Below, piece after piece: positions 1 through 8,078 of a DNA stretch of 50,567 nt (the stretch's first letter is position 1; each line of letters begins with the position of its first letter). The DNA is from an uncultured Clostridia bacterium (GTDB taxonomy: Bacteria > Bacillota > Clostridia > Christensenellales > Borkfalkiaceae): the NCBI GenBank assembly GCA_947629695.1, contig CANREQ010000002.1, forward strand, positions 1-50,567, read 5' to 3'. The position numbers were made by a program, and so were the translations under genes. The notes under the pieces were generated by a model. That model ran no database searches. It was not told the origin of the DNA and saw only the letters and a list, made by a program, of their open reading frames with translations.

Positions 1-462
<462 letters not shown>

Positions 463-468
463 TTAAAA

Positions 469-753
469 TCAGTCAACAACCGCCAGAATATCGCTCTGAC
501 GGATTATGGTATATTCCTTGCCGTCGATTTTGACTTCCGTCCCGCTGTATTTGGAAAGAAGCACTTTATCGCCGACTTTGACTTGCATTGTAACTTCCTT
601 GCCGTCCACGACTCCGCCGGGGCCAACCGCGACGACTATACATGTAGAAGGCTTTTCCTGAGAGGCGGCAGTCAAAATTATTCCGCCCTTGGATTTCTCT
701 TCGGCTTTTACAGCTTCAACGACAACTTTATCGAATAAAGGTCTGATGCTCAT
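469..753 (-). CDS. groES: 10 kDa co-chaperonin GroES
   Basis: This 94-residue protein is the lid of the GroEL chamber. It shows the family pattern: MSIRPLFDKVVVEAV at the start, the mobile loop around KSKGGIILT (residues 20-28), and the C-terminal YTIIRQSDILAVVD that packs the heptamer. Length is normal. The ATG is preceded by GCGGAGG. groEL follows directly, so this is the usual bicistronic operon. The ~140 bp upstream to the divergent dCMP deaminase gene contain no CIRCE inverted repeat (TTAGCACTC-N9-GAGTGCTAA), so HrcA control is not visible. Weak promoter-like hexamers exist on this strand around 770-815, but none stands out. Confidence 0.98.
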   Translation of the reverse strand: MSIRPLFDKVVVEAVKAEEKSKGGIILTAASQEKPSTCIVVAVGPGGVVDGKEVTMQVKVGDKVLLSKYSGTEVKIDGKEYTIIRQSDILAVVD

Positions 754-835
754 TTATAAAAATTCCTCCGCAAAAATTTTTTACAAATAATTTATAAACT
801 TGGCAAAATTAAATCAAACATACTAAATTAAAAAA

Positions 836-864
836 TTGCATTTTGCGTTAAATTATGGTAAAAT
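836..864 (+). promoter_or_regulatory. Sigma-A-type promoter for the dCMP deaminase operon
   Basis: TTGCAT (836-841) and TAAAAT (859-864) are separated by exactly 17 bp. They lie 31 bp before the ATG of the deaminase gene, which has an AAGGGGGTG ribosome site. The location divergent from groES supports a real promoter. No operator is recognised. Confidence 0.65.
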
Positions 865-894
865 ATTTGCAACTTGATTAAAGGGGGTGCGCCG

Positions 895-1347
895 ATGGAT
901 AAATGGGACGCAAGATTTATGCAAATGGCGGAGCTGATCGGAACGTGGTCAAGCTGTTTTCAGGAAAACAGGCATATCGGTGCGATAATCGTAAAAAACA
1001 AGCGCGTTATCGCGACGGGCTATAATGGCGCTCCGCAGGGAATAAAAAGCTGTGCGGATAAGGGCGAGTGCCTTCGCAAGAAGCTCAATATCGAAAGCGG
1101 CACCAAGCAGGAAATTTGTTATGCCGTACACGCAGAGCAAAACGCCATAATCCAGGCGGCGAGAGTGGGGTGCAGCGTCGAGGGCTGTACGCTTTATTGC
1201 ACTCACCAGCCCTGCGTCATTTGCGCGAAAATAATAATAAATTCGGGCATTTCCCGCGTTGTCTACAAAGAGGGCTATCCCGATAAATTCTCCATTCAGC
1301 TCTTCGAAGAGGCGGGTGTAACCGTGCAGAAGTTCTGCGAGCTGTAA
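895..1347 (+). CDS. dCMP deaminase (ComEB family)
   Basis: This is a zinc-dependent deoxycytidylate deaminase, converting dCMP to dUMP for thymidylate synthesis. The 150-residue product has the cytidine-deaminase zinc site: HAE at 79-81 (His79 zinc ligand, Glu81 proton shuttle) and PCVIC at 106-110 (Cys107 and Cys110 ligands). The intervening Cys-containing insertion (GECLRKKLNIESG, 58-69) is typical of ComEB-type dCMP deaminases rather than tRNA or free-cytidine deaminases. I chose ATG 895 because it has a strong AAGGGGGTG site 5 bp upstream; an upstream TTG in frame (874) would fall inside the leader. It is first of a short cluster with the cyclophilin gene. Confidence 0.93.
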   Translation: MDKWDARFMQMAELIGTWSSCFQENRHIGAIIVKNKRVIATGYNGAPQGIKSCADKGECLRKKLNIESGTKQEICYAVHAEQNAIIQAARVGCSVEGCTLYCTHQPCVICAKIIINSGISRVVYKEGYPDKFSIQLFEEAGVTVQKFCEL

Positions 1348-1386
1348 AGTAGCCCCGCAATAATATATAAATAAGGAGTAAGCGAT

Positions 1387-1911
1387 ATGAAAAACCCCAT
1401 AGCAACCATAACAATGAAAAACGGGAAGAAAATCGTGCTGGAATTATATCCCGATAAAGCTCCCAATACGGTAAACAACTTCATTTCACTTGCAAATTCG
1501 GGCTTTTACGACGACTTGATTTTTCACCGCGTGATAAAGGGCTTTATGATACAGGGCGGCGACCCTGCGGGCGTGGGTACGGGCGGCCCGGGGTACTGCA
1601 TAAAGGGCGAGTTTGCCCTCAACGGGTTCAAATCCAACGATATAAAGCATTCGCGCGGGGTTATTTCCATGGCGCGCGCCGTAAATCCCGACAGCGCGGG
1701 TTCGCAATTTTTCATAATGCACGCAAACGCCTCCTACCTCGACGGGCAGTACGCGGCGTTCGGCAAAGTAACAGAGGGCATGGATACGGTTGATGAAATC
1801 GCCCAAACCGTCACAGATTACCGCGATAAACCTAAAAACGAACAGGCAATGGCCTCGGTGCGCGTGGAAACTTTCGGCGTTGATTATCCCGAGCCCGTAA
1901 AAGCAAGATAA
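1387..1911 (+). CDS. Peptidyl-prolyl cis-trans isomerase, cyclophilin type
   Basis: A cytosolic, single-domain cyclophilin of 174 residues with no signal peptide, catalysing proline isomerisation. The active-site FHRV (46-49, catalytic Arg48) and QGGDP (56-60) are present, as are the downstream ISMAR and SAGSQFFIM motifs. A strong AAGGAG ribosome site lies 7 bp before the ATG. Its stop codon overlaps the start of the next small gene by one base, indicating translational coupling. The substrate cannot be told from the sequence. Confidence 0.95.
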   Translation: MKNPIATITMKNGKKIVLELYPDKAPNTVNNFISLANSGFYDDLIFHRVIKGFMIQGGDPAGVGTGGPGYCIKGEFALNGFKSNDIKHSRGVISMARAVNPDSAGSQFFIMHANASYLDGQYAAFGKVTEGMDTVDEIAQTVTDYRDKPKNEQAMASVRVETFGVDYPEPVKAR

Positions 1912-2135
1912 TGAACGTTAAGACGCTGACGGCGATTTTATTCGGCATTTTGGTTGCGGCTATGCTGTGCCTTGTGACCGGGCTGATACTTTATTTTGCC
2001 GTAAAAGTAAACGCGCTTGTGACTTTGGTCGGGCTTTATATGATATTTTTGGGCATAGTTATGGGCTCGTTGCCCGCAATAGGCCTCATAATAATTCTTA
2101 TAGTTACGCTTGTCAAAAGAAAAAACAACAAATAA
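1911..2135 (+). CDS. Small two-helix membrane protein of unknown function
   Basis: A 74-residue protein with two predicted transmembrane helices (roughly residues 4-29 and 34-67) and a short basic tail (VKRKNNK). It overlaps the cyclophilin stop by one base and precedes purB by 12 bp, so it is probably translated as part of the operon. I do not recognise the family. The hydrophobic stretches and the tail that keeps the C-terminus in the cytoplasm are all that can be said. The good packing between two certain genes makes it likely real. Confidence 0.6.
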   Translation: MNVKTLTAILFGILVAAMLCLVTGLILYFAVKVNALVTLVGLYMIFLGIVMGSLPAIGLIIILIVTLVKRKNNK

Positions 2136-2147
2136 AACGGAGTAAAT

Positions 2148-3584
2148 ATGGCAGACAACAGCATTTATACAAATCCACTCATCACGCGTTACGCAAGCAG
2201 GGAAATGGCGGAAGCTTTTTCGGACGAAAAGCGCTTTAAACTTTGGCGCAAACTTTGGATAGCGCTTGCGGAATCTGAAATGGAGCTCGGCCTCAATATA
2301 ACCGAAGAGCAGATAGAAGAGCTCAAAAAATACGCAGACGATATAAATTTCGAGGTCGCGGAAAAGTACGAAAGAGATGTACGGCACGACGTAATGGCGC
2401 ACGTCAAGGCATACGGCGACCAGGCAAAAAGCGCCCGCCCCATAATCCACCTCGGCGCGACAAGCTGCTTCGTCGATTGCAATTCGGAGCTCATTATGTA
2501 TATGGACGCGCTCAAAATCATAAAGAAAAAGCTCGTCAACGTAATGGATAAGCTCAAAAATTTCGCGTTGAAATACAAGGATCTGCCCACGCTGGGATTT
2601 ACTCATCTCCAACCCGCACAACTGACGACCGTCGGCAAGCGCGCAACGCTTTGGCTTCAGGACCTCGAGATGGATTATATCGACCTCGAAAACCTCGAAA
2701 ATTGCTTCAAACTGCGCGGGGTAAAGGGCACCACGGGCACGCAGGCGAGCTTTATGGAGCTGTTCGGGGGAGACAGCGGGAAGATAAAGCAGCTTGAAAG
2801 CAAAGTCGTATCAAAAATGGGTTACGACAAAGTATACGGCGTAACCGGGCAGACATATCCGAGGAAATTCGATTACAACATGCTTTGCGTGCTGTCGCAG
2901 ATAGCCCAAAGCGCGTACAAATTTTCCAACGATATAAGAATTTTGCAGAACATGAAAGAGGTCGAGGAGCCGTTTGAAAAATCCCAGATAGGTTCTTCGG
3001 CAATGGCGTATAAGCGCAACCCGATGAGGTGCGAGAGAATGGGCTCGCTTGCCCGCTTTGTCATATCGCTTCCGATGAACACGGCGATAACGGCGGCGAC
3101 GCAGTGGTTCGAAAGGACGCTTGACGATTCCGCCAACCGCAGGATAGTAATAGCACAGGCGTTCCTCGCGCTCGACGGCATTTTGAATATCTACATGAAT
3201 GTAAGCGAAAATCTCGTCGTGTACGATAAAGTCATCGCAAAGCACATCGCGGCGGAGCTTCCCTTTATGGCGACTGAAAACATAATAATGGAATGTGTAA
3301 AGGCAGGGGGAGACAGACAGGATCTGCACGAAGAAATACGCGTTTTGTCCATGCAGGCGGGCAAAAACGTCAAGGAAAACGGCGGGGATAACAACCTGTT
3401 GGAGCTTATCAAAGCCGACAAAATGTTTGCGGCGGTGCACTCCAAGCTGGATGAGATACTAGACGCGCGCAAATTCATAGGCCGCGCGCCCGAGCAGACC
3501 GTGGAATTTATAGAGGCCGAAATCATGCCCATATTGAATAAAAACGCGGGGGATTTAGGCCTCAGCGGAAGCGTAAAAGTATAA
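2148..3584 (+). CDS. purB: Adenylosuccinate lyase
   Basis: PurB acts twice in purine synthesis: it releases fumarate from SAICAR and from adenylosuccinate. The 478-residue protein carries the fumarase-superfamily signature GSSAMAYKRNP at 282-292 (flexible catalytic loop), HLGATS at 101-106, and the catalytic-base region GFTHLQPAQ at 151-159. Length matches the Clostridia/eukaryote-like long form. The start has a CGGAG site upstream. Its stop overlaps the Nudix gene's ATG by one base. No other purine genes are nearby, so the gene is separate from a pur operon here. Confidence 0.96.
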   Translation: MADNSIYTNPLITRYASREMAEAFSDEKRFKLWRKLWIALAESEMELGLNITEEQIEELKKYADDINFEVAEKYERDVRHDVMAHVKAYGDQAKSARPIIHLGATSCFVDCNSELIMYMDALKIIKKKLVNVMDKLKNFALKYKDLPTLGFTHLQPAQLTTVGKRATLWLQDLEMDYIDLENLENCFKLRGVKGTTGTQASFMELFGGDSGKIKQLESKVVSKMGYDKVYGVTGQTYPRKFDYNMLCVLSQIAQSAYKFSNDIRILQNMKEVEEPFEKSQIGSSAMAYKRNPMRCERMGSLARFVISLPMNTAITAATQWFERTLDDSANRRIVIAQAFLALDGILNIYMNVSENLVVYDKVIAKHIAAELPFMATENIIMECVKAGGDRQDLHEEIRVLSMQAGKNVKENGGDNNLLELIKADKMFAAVHSKLDEILDARKFIGRAPEQTVEFIEAEIMPILNKNAGDLGLSGSVKV

Positions 3585-4045
3585 TGGTGGAAAGGTTCAA
3601 AACCCCTTCTGCGGCTATTTTGTTGTTACTTAGCGAAAAAGACGGGGTAAAACGCGTGCTTTTGCAACGCAGGCAAAACACGGGCTTTGCGGACGGACTG
3701 TGGGATTTCTCTTGTTCGGGTCACGTGGAGCACGGGGAAAGCCTGAGCGAGGCGGCCGTGCGCGAGGCAAAAGAAGAGTTGGGGATAATTATCGGCCCCG
3801 AAAAGGTGAAATTTGCCGCGCTCGTGCATAAATACGAACGCGAAAGGGATCTCACCTACTATAACGGCTATTTTATCTGCGACGAGTTCGACGGCGTTCC
3901 GCGCATTTGCGAGAGTAACAAATGCTCCGAATTGCGCTGGTTTGATTTCAACGGGCTTCCGTCAGACCTTATAGACGACAGGAAAAAGGTGGCGGAAGCG
4001 ATTTCAAAGGGCGTACATTACATAGAATATGGGTGGGAAAAATAA
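3584..4045 (+). CDS. Nudix hydrolase
   Basis: A 153-residue pyrophosphohydrolase with a complete Nudix box at residues 46-68 (G-x5-E-x7-REx-x-EE-x-G pattern: GHVEHGE ... REAKEELG). Such proteins cleave a nucleoside diphosphate linked to another moiety, such as oxidised nucleotides or NDP-sugars. The overall layout (QRR at 28-30, DGLWDFSCSGHVE) resembles NTP-pyrophosphohydrolase or IDI-like Nudix proteins. The true substrate cannot be assigned. It is coupled to purB by a 1-bp overlap, hinting at a role in nucleotide metabolism, which is inference. Confidence 0.9.
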   Translation: MVERFKTPSAAILLLLSEKDGVKRVLLQRRQNTGFADGLWDFSCSGHVEHGESLSEAAVREAKEELGIIIGPEKVKFAALVHKYERERDLTYYNGYFICDEFDGVPRICESNKCSELRWFDFNGLPSDLIDDRKKVAEAISKGVHYIEYGWEK

Positions 4046-4069
4046 AAAGAGCCGCCGTTTGGCAACTCT
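4044..4069 (-). terminator. Rho-independent terminator of the tRNA-Trp gene
   Basis: On the minus strand a 9-bp stem (AGAGTTGCC / GGCGGCTCT, two G-T pairs, 4-nt loop AAAC) is followed by TTTTTATTTTT. It lies 22 bp after the tRNA's 3' end, overlapping the Nudix stop codon on the other strand. Confidence 0.75.
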
Positions 4070-4090
4070 CGATATTCCCCAAAAGGGCTG

Positions 4091-4165
4091 TGGCAGGGGA
4101 GACGCGATTCGAACACGCAACCGACGGTTTTGGAGACCGCGACTCTACCGTTGAGCTACTCCCCT
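4091..4165 (-). tRNA. tRNA-Trp (anticodon CCA)
   Basis: The minus strand folds into a standard cloverleaf: acceptor stem AGGGGAG/CTCCCCT, discriminator G, encoded 3' CCA (plus-strand TGG at 4091-4093), T-arm with GTTCGAATC, and an anticodon stem GCGGT/ACCGT enclosing loop CTCCAAA. The anticodon is therefore CCA, reading UGG tryptophan. G as the discriminator fits bacterial tRNA-Trp. It is a single-gene transcription unit with its own consensus promoter and terminator. Confidence 0.97.
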
Positions 4166-4183
4166 GTAAATTCAACGATATTT

Positions 4184-4212
4184 ATTATATATAAACCGTC
4201 TGTTTTAGTCAA
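4184..4212 (-). promoter_or_regulatory. Consensus sigma-A promoter of tRNA-Trp
   Basis: On the minus strand TTGACT (plus 4207-4212) and TATAAT (plus 4184-4189) are exactly 17 bp apart. The -10 ends 18 bp before the first base of the tRNA. A near-perfect strong promoter, as expected for a stable RNA gene. Confidence 0.85.
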
Positions 4213-4232
4213 CTGTTTTCGGGAGATTTATT

Positions 4233-5048
4233 ATGAAAAAACAATTCAGATTGGGCGTTATCGGGTGCGGATTTATGGCGCAGTCGATATTGCGCGGGGC
4301 CGTGCTTTCGGATTTCCTCCGCGCAAAGAAAGTAATTGTGAGCGACGTGGATATGGACAAGCTCCGCGCAGTAAACGACGAGCTCGACGTTTACTTTACG
4401 CAGGACAACAGATATGTCGCGGAAAACTCCGAGTTTGTGTTATTCGCCGTAAAGCCCCAGAATTTTGCGGCCGTTGCGGCAGAGCTGGAGGGTATACTCC
4501 CGCCTAAGATCATCAGCATAATGGCGGGCGTTAAAAAGAGCACAGTTAAAAATTCGCTGGGTGTGGGGATTATGCGCGTAGCCCGTTGCATGCCCAATCT
4601 TCCCTGCAAAATAGGAAGCGGAATGATAGGCGTGGATATGTCGGATTTCAACGGCAATCCCGACGACACTGAGTTTATAGATAAGCTTTTCGGCAGTATG
4701 GGCACGGTTCTCAGCATTTCAGAGGATAAAATGGACGCCGTTACGGGCATAAGCGGGAGCGGCTCGGCTTACGTCTTTATGTTCATGGAGGCATTGATAA
4801 AGGCGGGCATGAAGAACGGGTTGACAAAAGACGAGGCTACGACTTTGACAGTGCAGACGGTTTTGGGCGCGGCGGAAATGGCGGGGAGCGAAGAAAAACC
4901 CCTTTCGGAGCTGATTTCAAGCGTTTGCAGTAAGGGCGGCACGACTATAGAGGCGGTAAACGTCTTAAACGACAGAGATTTCGAAGGAATAATTCAAGAG
5001 GCGGTGGACGCGTGCGTCAAACGCTCGGTTCAACTTTCCGGAAAATGA
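4233..5048 (+). CDS. proC: Pyrroline-5-carboxylate reductase
   Basis: ProC performs the last step of proline synthesis, reducing pyrroline-5-carboxylate with NAD(P)H. The 271-residue protein opens with the Rossmann dinucleotide motif GVIGCGFMAQ (8-17) and has the C-terminal dimerisation-domain signature GISGSGSAYVFMFMEAL (about 170-187) followed by the SSVCSKGGTTIEA stretch (about 230-242) that closes the P5C site. Length is normal. ATG 4233 is preceded by CGGGAG. It ends in an ATGA overlap with rnhA. proB/proA are not in this window. Confidence 0.95.
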   Translation: MKKQFRLGVIGCGFMAQSILRGAVLSDFLRAKKVIVSDVDMDKLRAVNDELDVYFTQDNRYVAENSEFVLFAVKPQNFAAVAAELEGILPPKIISIMAGVKKSTVKNSLGVGIMRVARCMPNLPCKIGSGMIGVDMSDFNGNPDDTEFIDKLFGSMGTVLSISEDKMDAVTGISGSGSAYVFMFMEALIKAGMKNGLTKDEATTLTVQTVLGAAEMAGSEEKPLSELISSVCSKGGTTIEAVNVLNDRDFEGIIQEAVDACVKRSVQLSGK

Positions 5049-5494
5049 AGAAGGTTACATTGTATACGGACGGCGCATGCTCCGGAAATCCCGGTACGGG
5101 CGGCTGGGGCGCGGTTCTCATCTACGGCGGATTCGAAAAGAGAATTTGCGGCGCAGTGGAAGATACGACCAACAACAGAATGGAAGTTTTGGCGGTAATC
5201 AGCGGGCTGGAGTGCCTCAAAGAGCCGTGCGAGGTGGAAGTTTTCAGCGATTCCGCCTATACCGTAAATGCTATAAACAACGGCTGGCTGTCCTCATGGG
5301 AGGCAAGCGGCTGGCTCAAGGCGGACAACAAACCCGTTTTGAATTGCGATTTGTGGCAGAAATTATCCGCGCTTATGAAGGTACATACAGTAAGATTCGT
5401 AAAGGTAAAGGGTCACGCCGATAACGAATACAACAACATTTGCGACAAACTCGCAATCGGCGCTATTAAGGATTTCCGCGCGAACAAGCAATAA
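5045..5494 (+). CDS. rnhA: Ribonuclease HI
   Basis: This endonuclease removes RNA from RNA-DNA hybrids. The 149-residue protein aligns with E. coli RNase HI without large gaps: catalytic Asp9, Glu47, Asp69 and Asp134, and the flexible-loop His124 (GHADNEYN). The N-terminal YTDGACSGNPG is diagnostic. I chose ATG 5045, which overlaps the proC stop (ATGA); a start 33 bp upstream would add residues read from proC. It is a bona fide RNase HI rather than HII/HIII. Confidence 0.96.
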   Translation: MKKVTLYTDGACSGNPGTGGWGAVLIYGGFEKRICGAVEDTTNNRMEVLAVISGLECLKEPCEVEVFSDSAYTVNAINNGWLSSWEASGWLKADNKPVLNCDLWQKLSALMKVHTVRFVKVKGHADNEYNNICDKLAIGAIKDFRANKQ

Positions 5495-5565
5495 TTTTGA
5501 AATTATCGCGTCGGTTTGCTTCGTTTTAGGGGCGATGCCGGAATAAAATCCCTTCTTTTTACCAT

Positions 5566-5592
5566 AATATTATATTAGCAGAGTATAATATT
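5566..5592. promoter_or_regulatory. 9-bp perfect inverted repeat over a -10-like hexamer
   Basis: AATATTATA (5566-5574) and TATAATATT (5584-5592) form a perfect inverted repeat with a 9-bp centre. The right arm contains TATAAT (5584-5589), a good -10 for the VTT-protein gene 23 bp downstream, though no good -35 is seen at 17 bp. The symmetry could mark a repressor operator, but the A+T-rich composition makes chance more likely than usual. The 117-bp gap after rnhA contains nothing else I recognise. Confidence 0.3.
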
Positions 5593-5611
5593 TAAGTGTG
5601 AGGAGCGGTTT

Positions 5612-6541
5612 TTGAATAAAAAGGGTCGATCCGGATTTGGCAACGCTGTCAAGCACGCCGTCAATATAACATTCGCTCTTGTCTGCGCGGCTACGGCTTT
5701 TCTTTTTGCGGGCTACGCTTTGGCATACAAGGGTTTGCCGTTCATCGAAAGGCATTTCGGAATTTTATTGGGATTGACGGGCGCGGCGGTAAGCGTTTTG
5801 ACCGTAGCATATATTTTATTTTACGCCTTTAAAAAGCAGGCGTTTTATCGGCTGATATTATGCGCATTGATTTGCCTCGATATCGTAGCCGTTATTTTTT
5901 TTGCGCTCAGCGCGAGCGGCGTTTTAGACGAGCTTACGGATATAAACGCCCTGCGCGATTATATAGCCGGCTTCGGCGGTACGGCGGTTTTCATATTTAT
6001 TCTTTTCCAATTTTTACAGGTCGTGATCCTGCCCGTTCCGGGCTCCGTCACGGTTGCCGTGGGCGTTGCGCTTTTCGGGCCGTTGCGCAGTGCGCTGTTC
6101 AGCTTTATAGGCATACTCGCCGGCTCTTTCGTCGCGTTCTTTATAGGCAGAGTGGTGGGCTACAAGGCGGTTTGTTGGATAGTGGGAAAGGACGACCTCG
6201 ACAAATGGCTTAAAAAAGTCAAGGGCAAGGATTATCTTCTCCTGTCGATAATGTTCCTTTTGCCTCTTTTCCCCGACGACGTCTTATGCTTTATCGCAGG
6301 GCTCTCGTCGATGACTTGGGGCTATTTCACCGTAATGATCATAATAACACGCGCAATATCAGTGCTGACAACGTCGTACTCCCTCGATCTGATACCCTTC
6401 AACACGTGGTGGGGGCTATTGATATGGGCGTTTTTGATAGGCGCGATAGTAGTAATTTTTTGGCTTGTCTGCAAATATTCGGACAAAATCGACGCGTTTA
6501 TCAAGAAAAAATTGCCCTTTCTCGGCAAGGGCGACAAATGA
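5612..6541 (+). CDS. VTT/DedA-like membrane protein (TVP38/TMEM64 type)
   Basis: A 309-residue polytopic membrane protein of the VTT (SNARE-associated/DedA) superfamily. About seven hydrophobic segments are visible. The family core is LPVPGSVTVAVGVALFG (140-156), followed by a glycine-rich helix pair GILAGSFVAFFIGR (167-180) and the re-entrant FLLPLFPDDVLCFIAGLSSM (215-234). Related proteins flip polyprenyl-phosphate or phosphatidylethanolamine carriers in bacteria; the substrate here is unknown. The start is TTG 5612 with AGGAG at 5601-5605; no better ATG exists near the first helix. A terminator follows, so it is a single-gene unit. Confidence 0.82.
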   Translation: MNKKGRSGFGNAVKHAVNITFALVCAATAFLFAGYALAYKGLPFIERHFGILLGLTGAAVSVLTVAYILFYAFKKQAFYRLILCALICLDIVAVIFFALSASGVLDELTDINALRDYIAGFGGTAVFIFILFQFLQVVILPVPGSVTVAVGVALFGPLRSALFSFIGILAGSFVAFFIGRVVGYKAVCWIVGKDDLDKWLKKVKGKDYLLLSIMFLLPLFPDDVLCFIAGLSSMTWGYFTVMIIITRAISVLTTSYSLDLIPFNTWWGLLIWAFLIGAIVVIFWLVCKYSDKIDAFIKKKLPFLGKGDK

Positions 6542-6562
6542 AATCCGATTTACATCTCCCCA

Positions 6563-6585
6563 GCGGCGGGCGCAAGCCCGCTTTT
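6563..6585 (+). terminator. Rho-independent terminator after the VTT protein gene
   Basis: GCGGGC (6566-6571), tetraloop GCAA, GCCCGC (6576-6581), then TTTT. A stable GNRA-capped hairpin directly after the stop codon. Confidence 0.8.
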
Positions 6586-6629
6586 AATTTAGTAAGCAAA
6601 ATATTTTTGGCGAAAAGTTAGTTTTTCAG

Positions 6630-6658
6630 TTGATTTTTTTGCCTTTGGCTGTTAAAAT
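6630..6658 (+). promoter_or_regulatory. Promoter of the Na+-pump carboxyltransferase operon
   Basis: TTGATT (6630-6635) and TAAAAT (6653-6658) with a 17-bp spacer. It gives a short leader of about 30 nt before the ATG at 6695, which has a CGGGAG ribosome site. It follows a terminator, so the operon starts here. No riboswitch fits in the leader. Confidence 0.65.
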
Positions 6659-6694
6659 TGTATTTGTGAAAATTTTGTCATCGGGAGTTTTTGC

Positions 6695-8071
6695 ATGGAT
6701 AAATTAAAATTATTGCAGTCGAGAAAGCAACAGCTTTTTGAGGCCGGCAAAGTTATTCGTGAAGAAATCAATGAACTGATAGATAAGGATAGTTTCGTGG
6801 AGTTTTCCTCATTTTCCTTTTCGGAAAGCGATTTTTACGGGGAAAAGGCAGAGGGCGAAGGCGTAATAACGGGCTTCGCCACGATCGAGGACTATCCTTA
6901 TTATATTGTCGCGCAAAATCCCGCCGTCTTGAGCGGAGGCGTGAGCAAGGCCAATTGCGAGAAGATATCTAAGTGCCTGGAGCAGGCGGAAAAAAACCAA
7001 ACGCCCGTAATTTATATTCTTTCGTCTCTCGGCGTGCGTATCGGCGAGGGTGTAAACGTGCTCGAGGGATTGGCACAGCTTATATTGCGCGTTTCCCGTC
7101 TGAAGGACAGCGTGCCCCAATATCTCGTCGTTGACGGCGAGGTGTACGGGCAGATATCTTTGCTTTCGGGGCTGTGCGATTTCACGTTCTTTATCGATAA
7201 AAAATCCCGCCTCGCTACGACGAGCCCGCTCGTCATTACGGCGGCGGCTGGGCAGAATTTGTCAAAGGACGCCGTCGCGGGCGCGGATGCAATCGCAAAG
7301 AGCGGGCTGGTTACTTTCAAAGTAAAGGACCTTGCGGAAGTCAAGTCAAAAATAATTTCTCTGAACAACATCATAACTTCCGAAGTCATCGATTGCGGGG
7401 AGCTGAATATTTCCCTTCCAGCGCTCAACAAAAAATGCGATTTCAACGCACTTTTGGGCGTGTTTGACAAGGGAAGCGTCATAGAGGTAGGCGCGTCTTA
7501 CGGCAAAAGCGCAAGGTGCGTTCTCGGCCGCATAGGAGGAATAGCCGTAGCGGCGGTTATTTTCGACGGCGAGGGCGGGGCCAAAATTTGCCCTTGCATG
7601 GCCGAAAAGATCAACGACTTTGCAGAGCTTGCAAGTTATTATTCGCTTCCCTATATAACTTTTGTAAATACCCTCGGCATAAAGGAAACGCCGGATGTAG
7701 CCGAAAGCCGCATAATCAAAACCCTCGGGAAATACGTTGCGACGCTCGACGGAATGAATTGCGCAAAGATTTCCGTAGTTTACGGCAAGGCCGTAGGCCT
7801 CGGATATACGCTTTTTGCGGCAAAATCCATGGGTTATGATTTCACCTATGCCTTTGCAAATGCGGAAATTGCGCTTTTCGACAGCGTGCAGGGCGCGGAA
7901 ATAGAGCTTGCAAAGGGCAAAAACTCAAACGCCGAAAAGCTTGCGGCCCAGTACGCCGAGGAAAATTCCGACCCCGTGAATGCGGCTAAGGGCGGATATA
8001 TAGATAACATCATAGAACCCGCATTTGTAAGGCAGTATCTTATAGCTTCCCTGCAAATGCTAATAAAGTGA
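6695..8071 (+). CDS. Divergent acyl-CoA-type carboxyltransferase subunit (MmdA/PccB-like fold)
   Basis: A 458-residue member of the carboxyltransferase (crotonase-fold) family that includes methylmalonyl-CoA decarboxylase alpha, propionyl-CoA carboxylase beta and the 12S transcarboxylase subunit. Recognisable parts are GEGVITGFATI (about 53-63), VRIGEGVNVLEGLAQL (about 113-128) and the C-domain with LPYITFVNTLGI and YAFANAEIALF. It is about 50 residues shorter than usual MmdA. The N-domain SGGAR oxyanion-hole motif is here SSLGVR, the GPCAGGA motif is DGEVYGQ, and the C-domain GGAY is GLGY. The acyl-CoA/carboxybiotin chemistry may thus be altered. Context (OadG, biotin carrier, OadB, OadA/PycB) places it in a membrane-bound biotin enzyme. 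The substrate is not known. Confidence 0.75.
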   Translation: MDKLKLLQSRKQQLFEAGKVIREEINELIDKDSFVEFSSFSFSESDFYGEKAEGEGVITGFATIEDYPYYIVAQNPAVLSGGVSKANCEKISKCLEQAEKNQTPVIYILSSLGVRIGEGVNVLEGLAQLILRVSRLKDSVPQYLVVDGEVYGQISLLSGLCDFTFFIDKKSRLATTSPLVITAAAGQNLSKDAVAGADAIAKSGLVTFKVKDLAEVKSKIISLNNIITSEVIDCGELNISLPALNKKCDFNALLGVFDKGSVIEVGASYGKSARCVLGRIGGIAVAAVIFDGEGGAKICPCMAEKINDFAELASYYSLPYITFVNTLGIKETPDVAESRIIKTLGKYVATLDGMNCAKISVVYGKAVGLGYTLFAAKSMGYDFTYAFANAEIALFDSVQGAEIELAKGKNSNAEKLAAQYAEENSDPVNAAKGGYIDNIIEPAFVRQYLIASLQMLIK

Positions 8072-8078
8072 GGCGGCT

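Noticed and set aside
1938-2621. A 227-codon minus-strand frame over the small membrane gene and purB
   Set aside because: It lies opposite the well-supported purB and has no promoter, ribosome site or recognisable motif.
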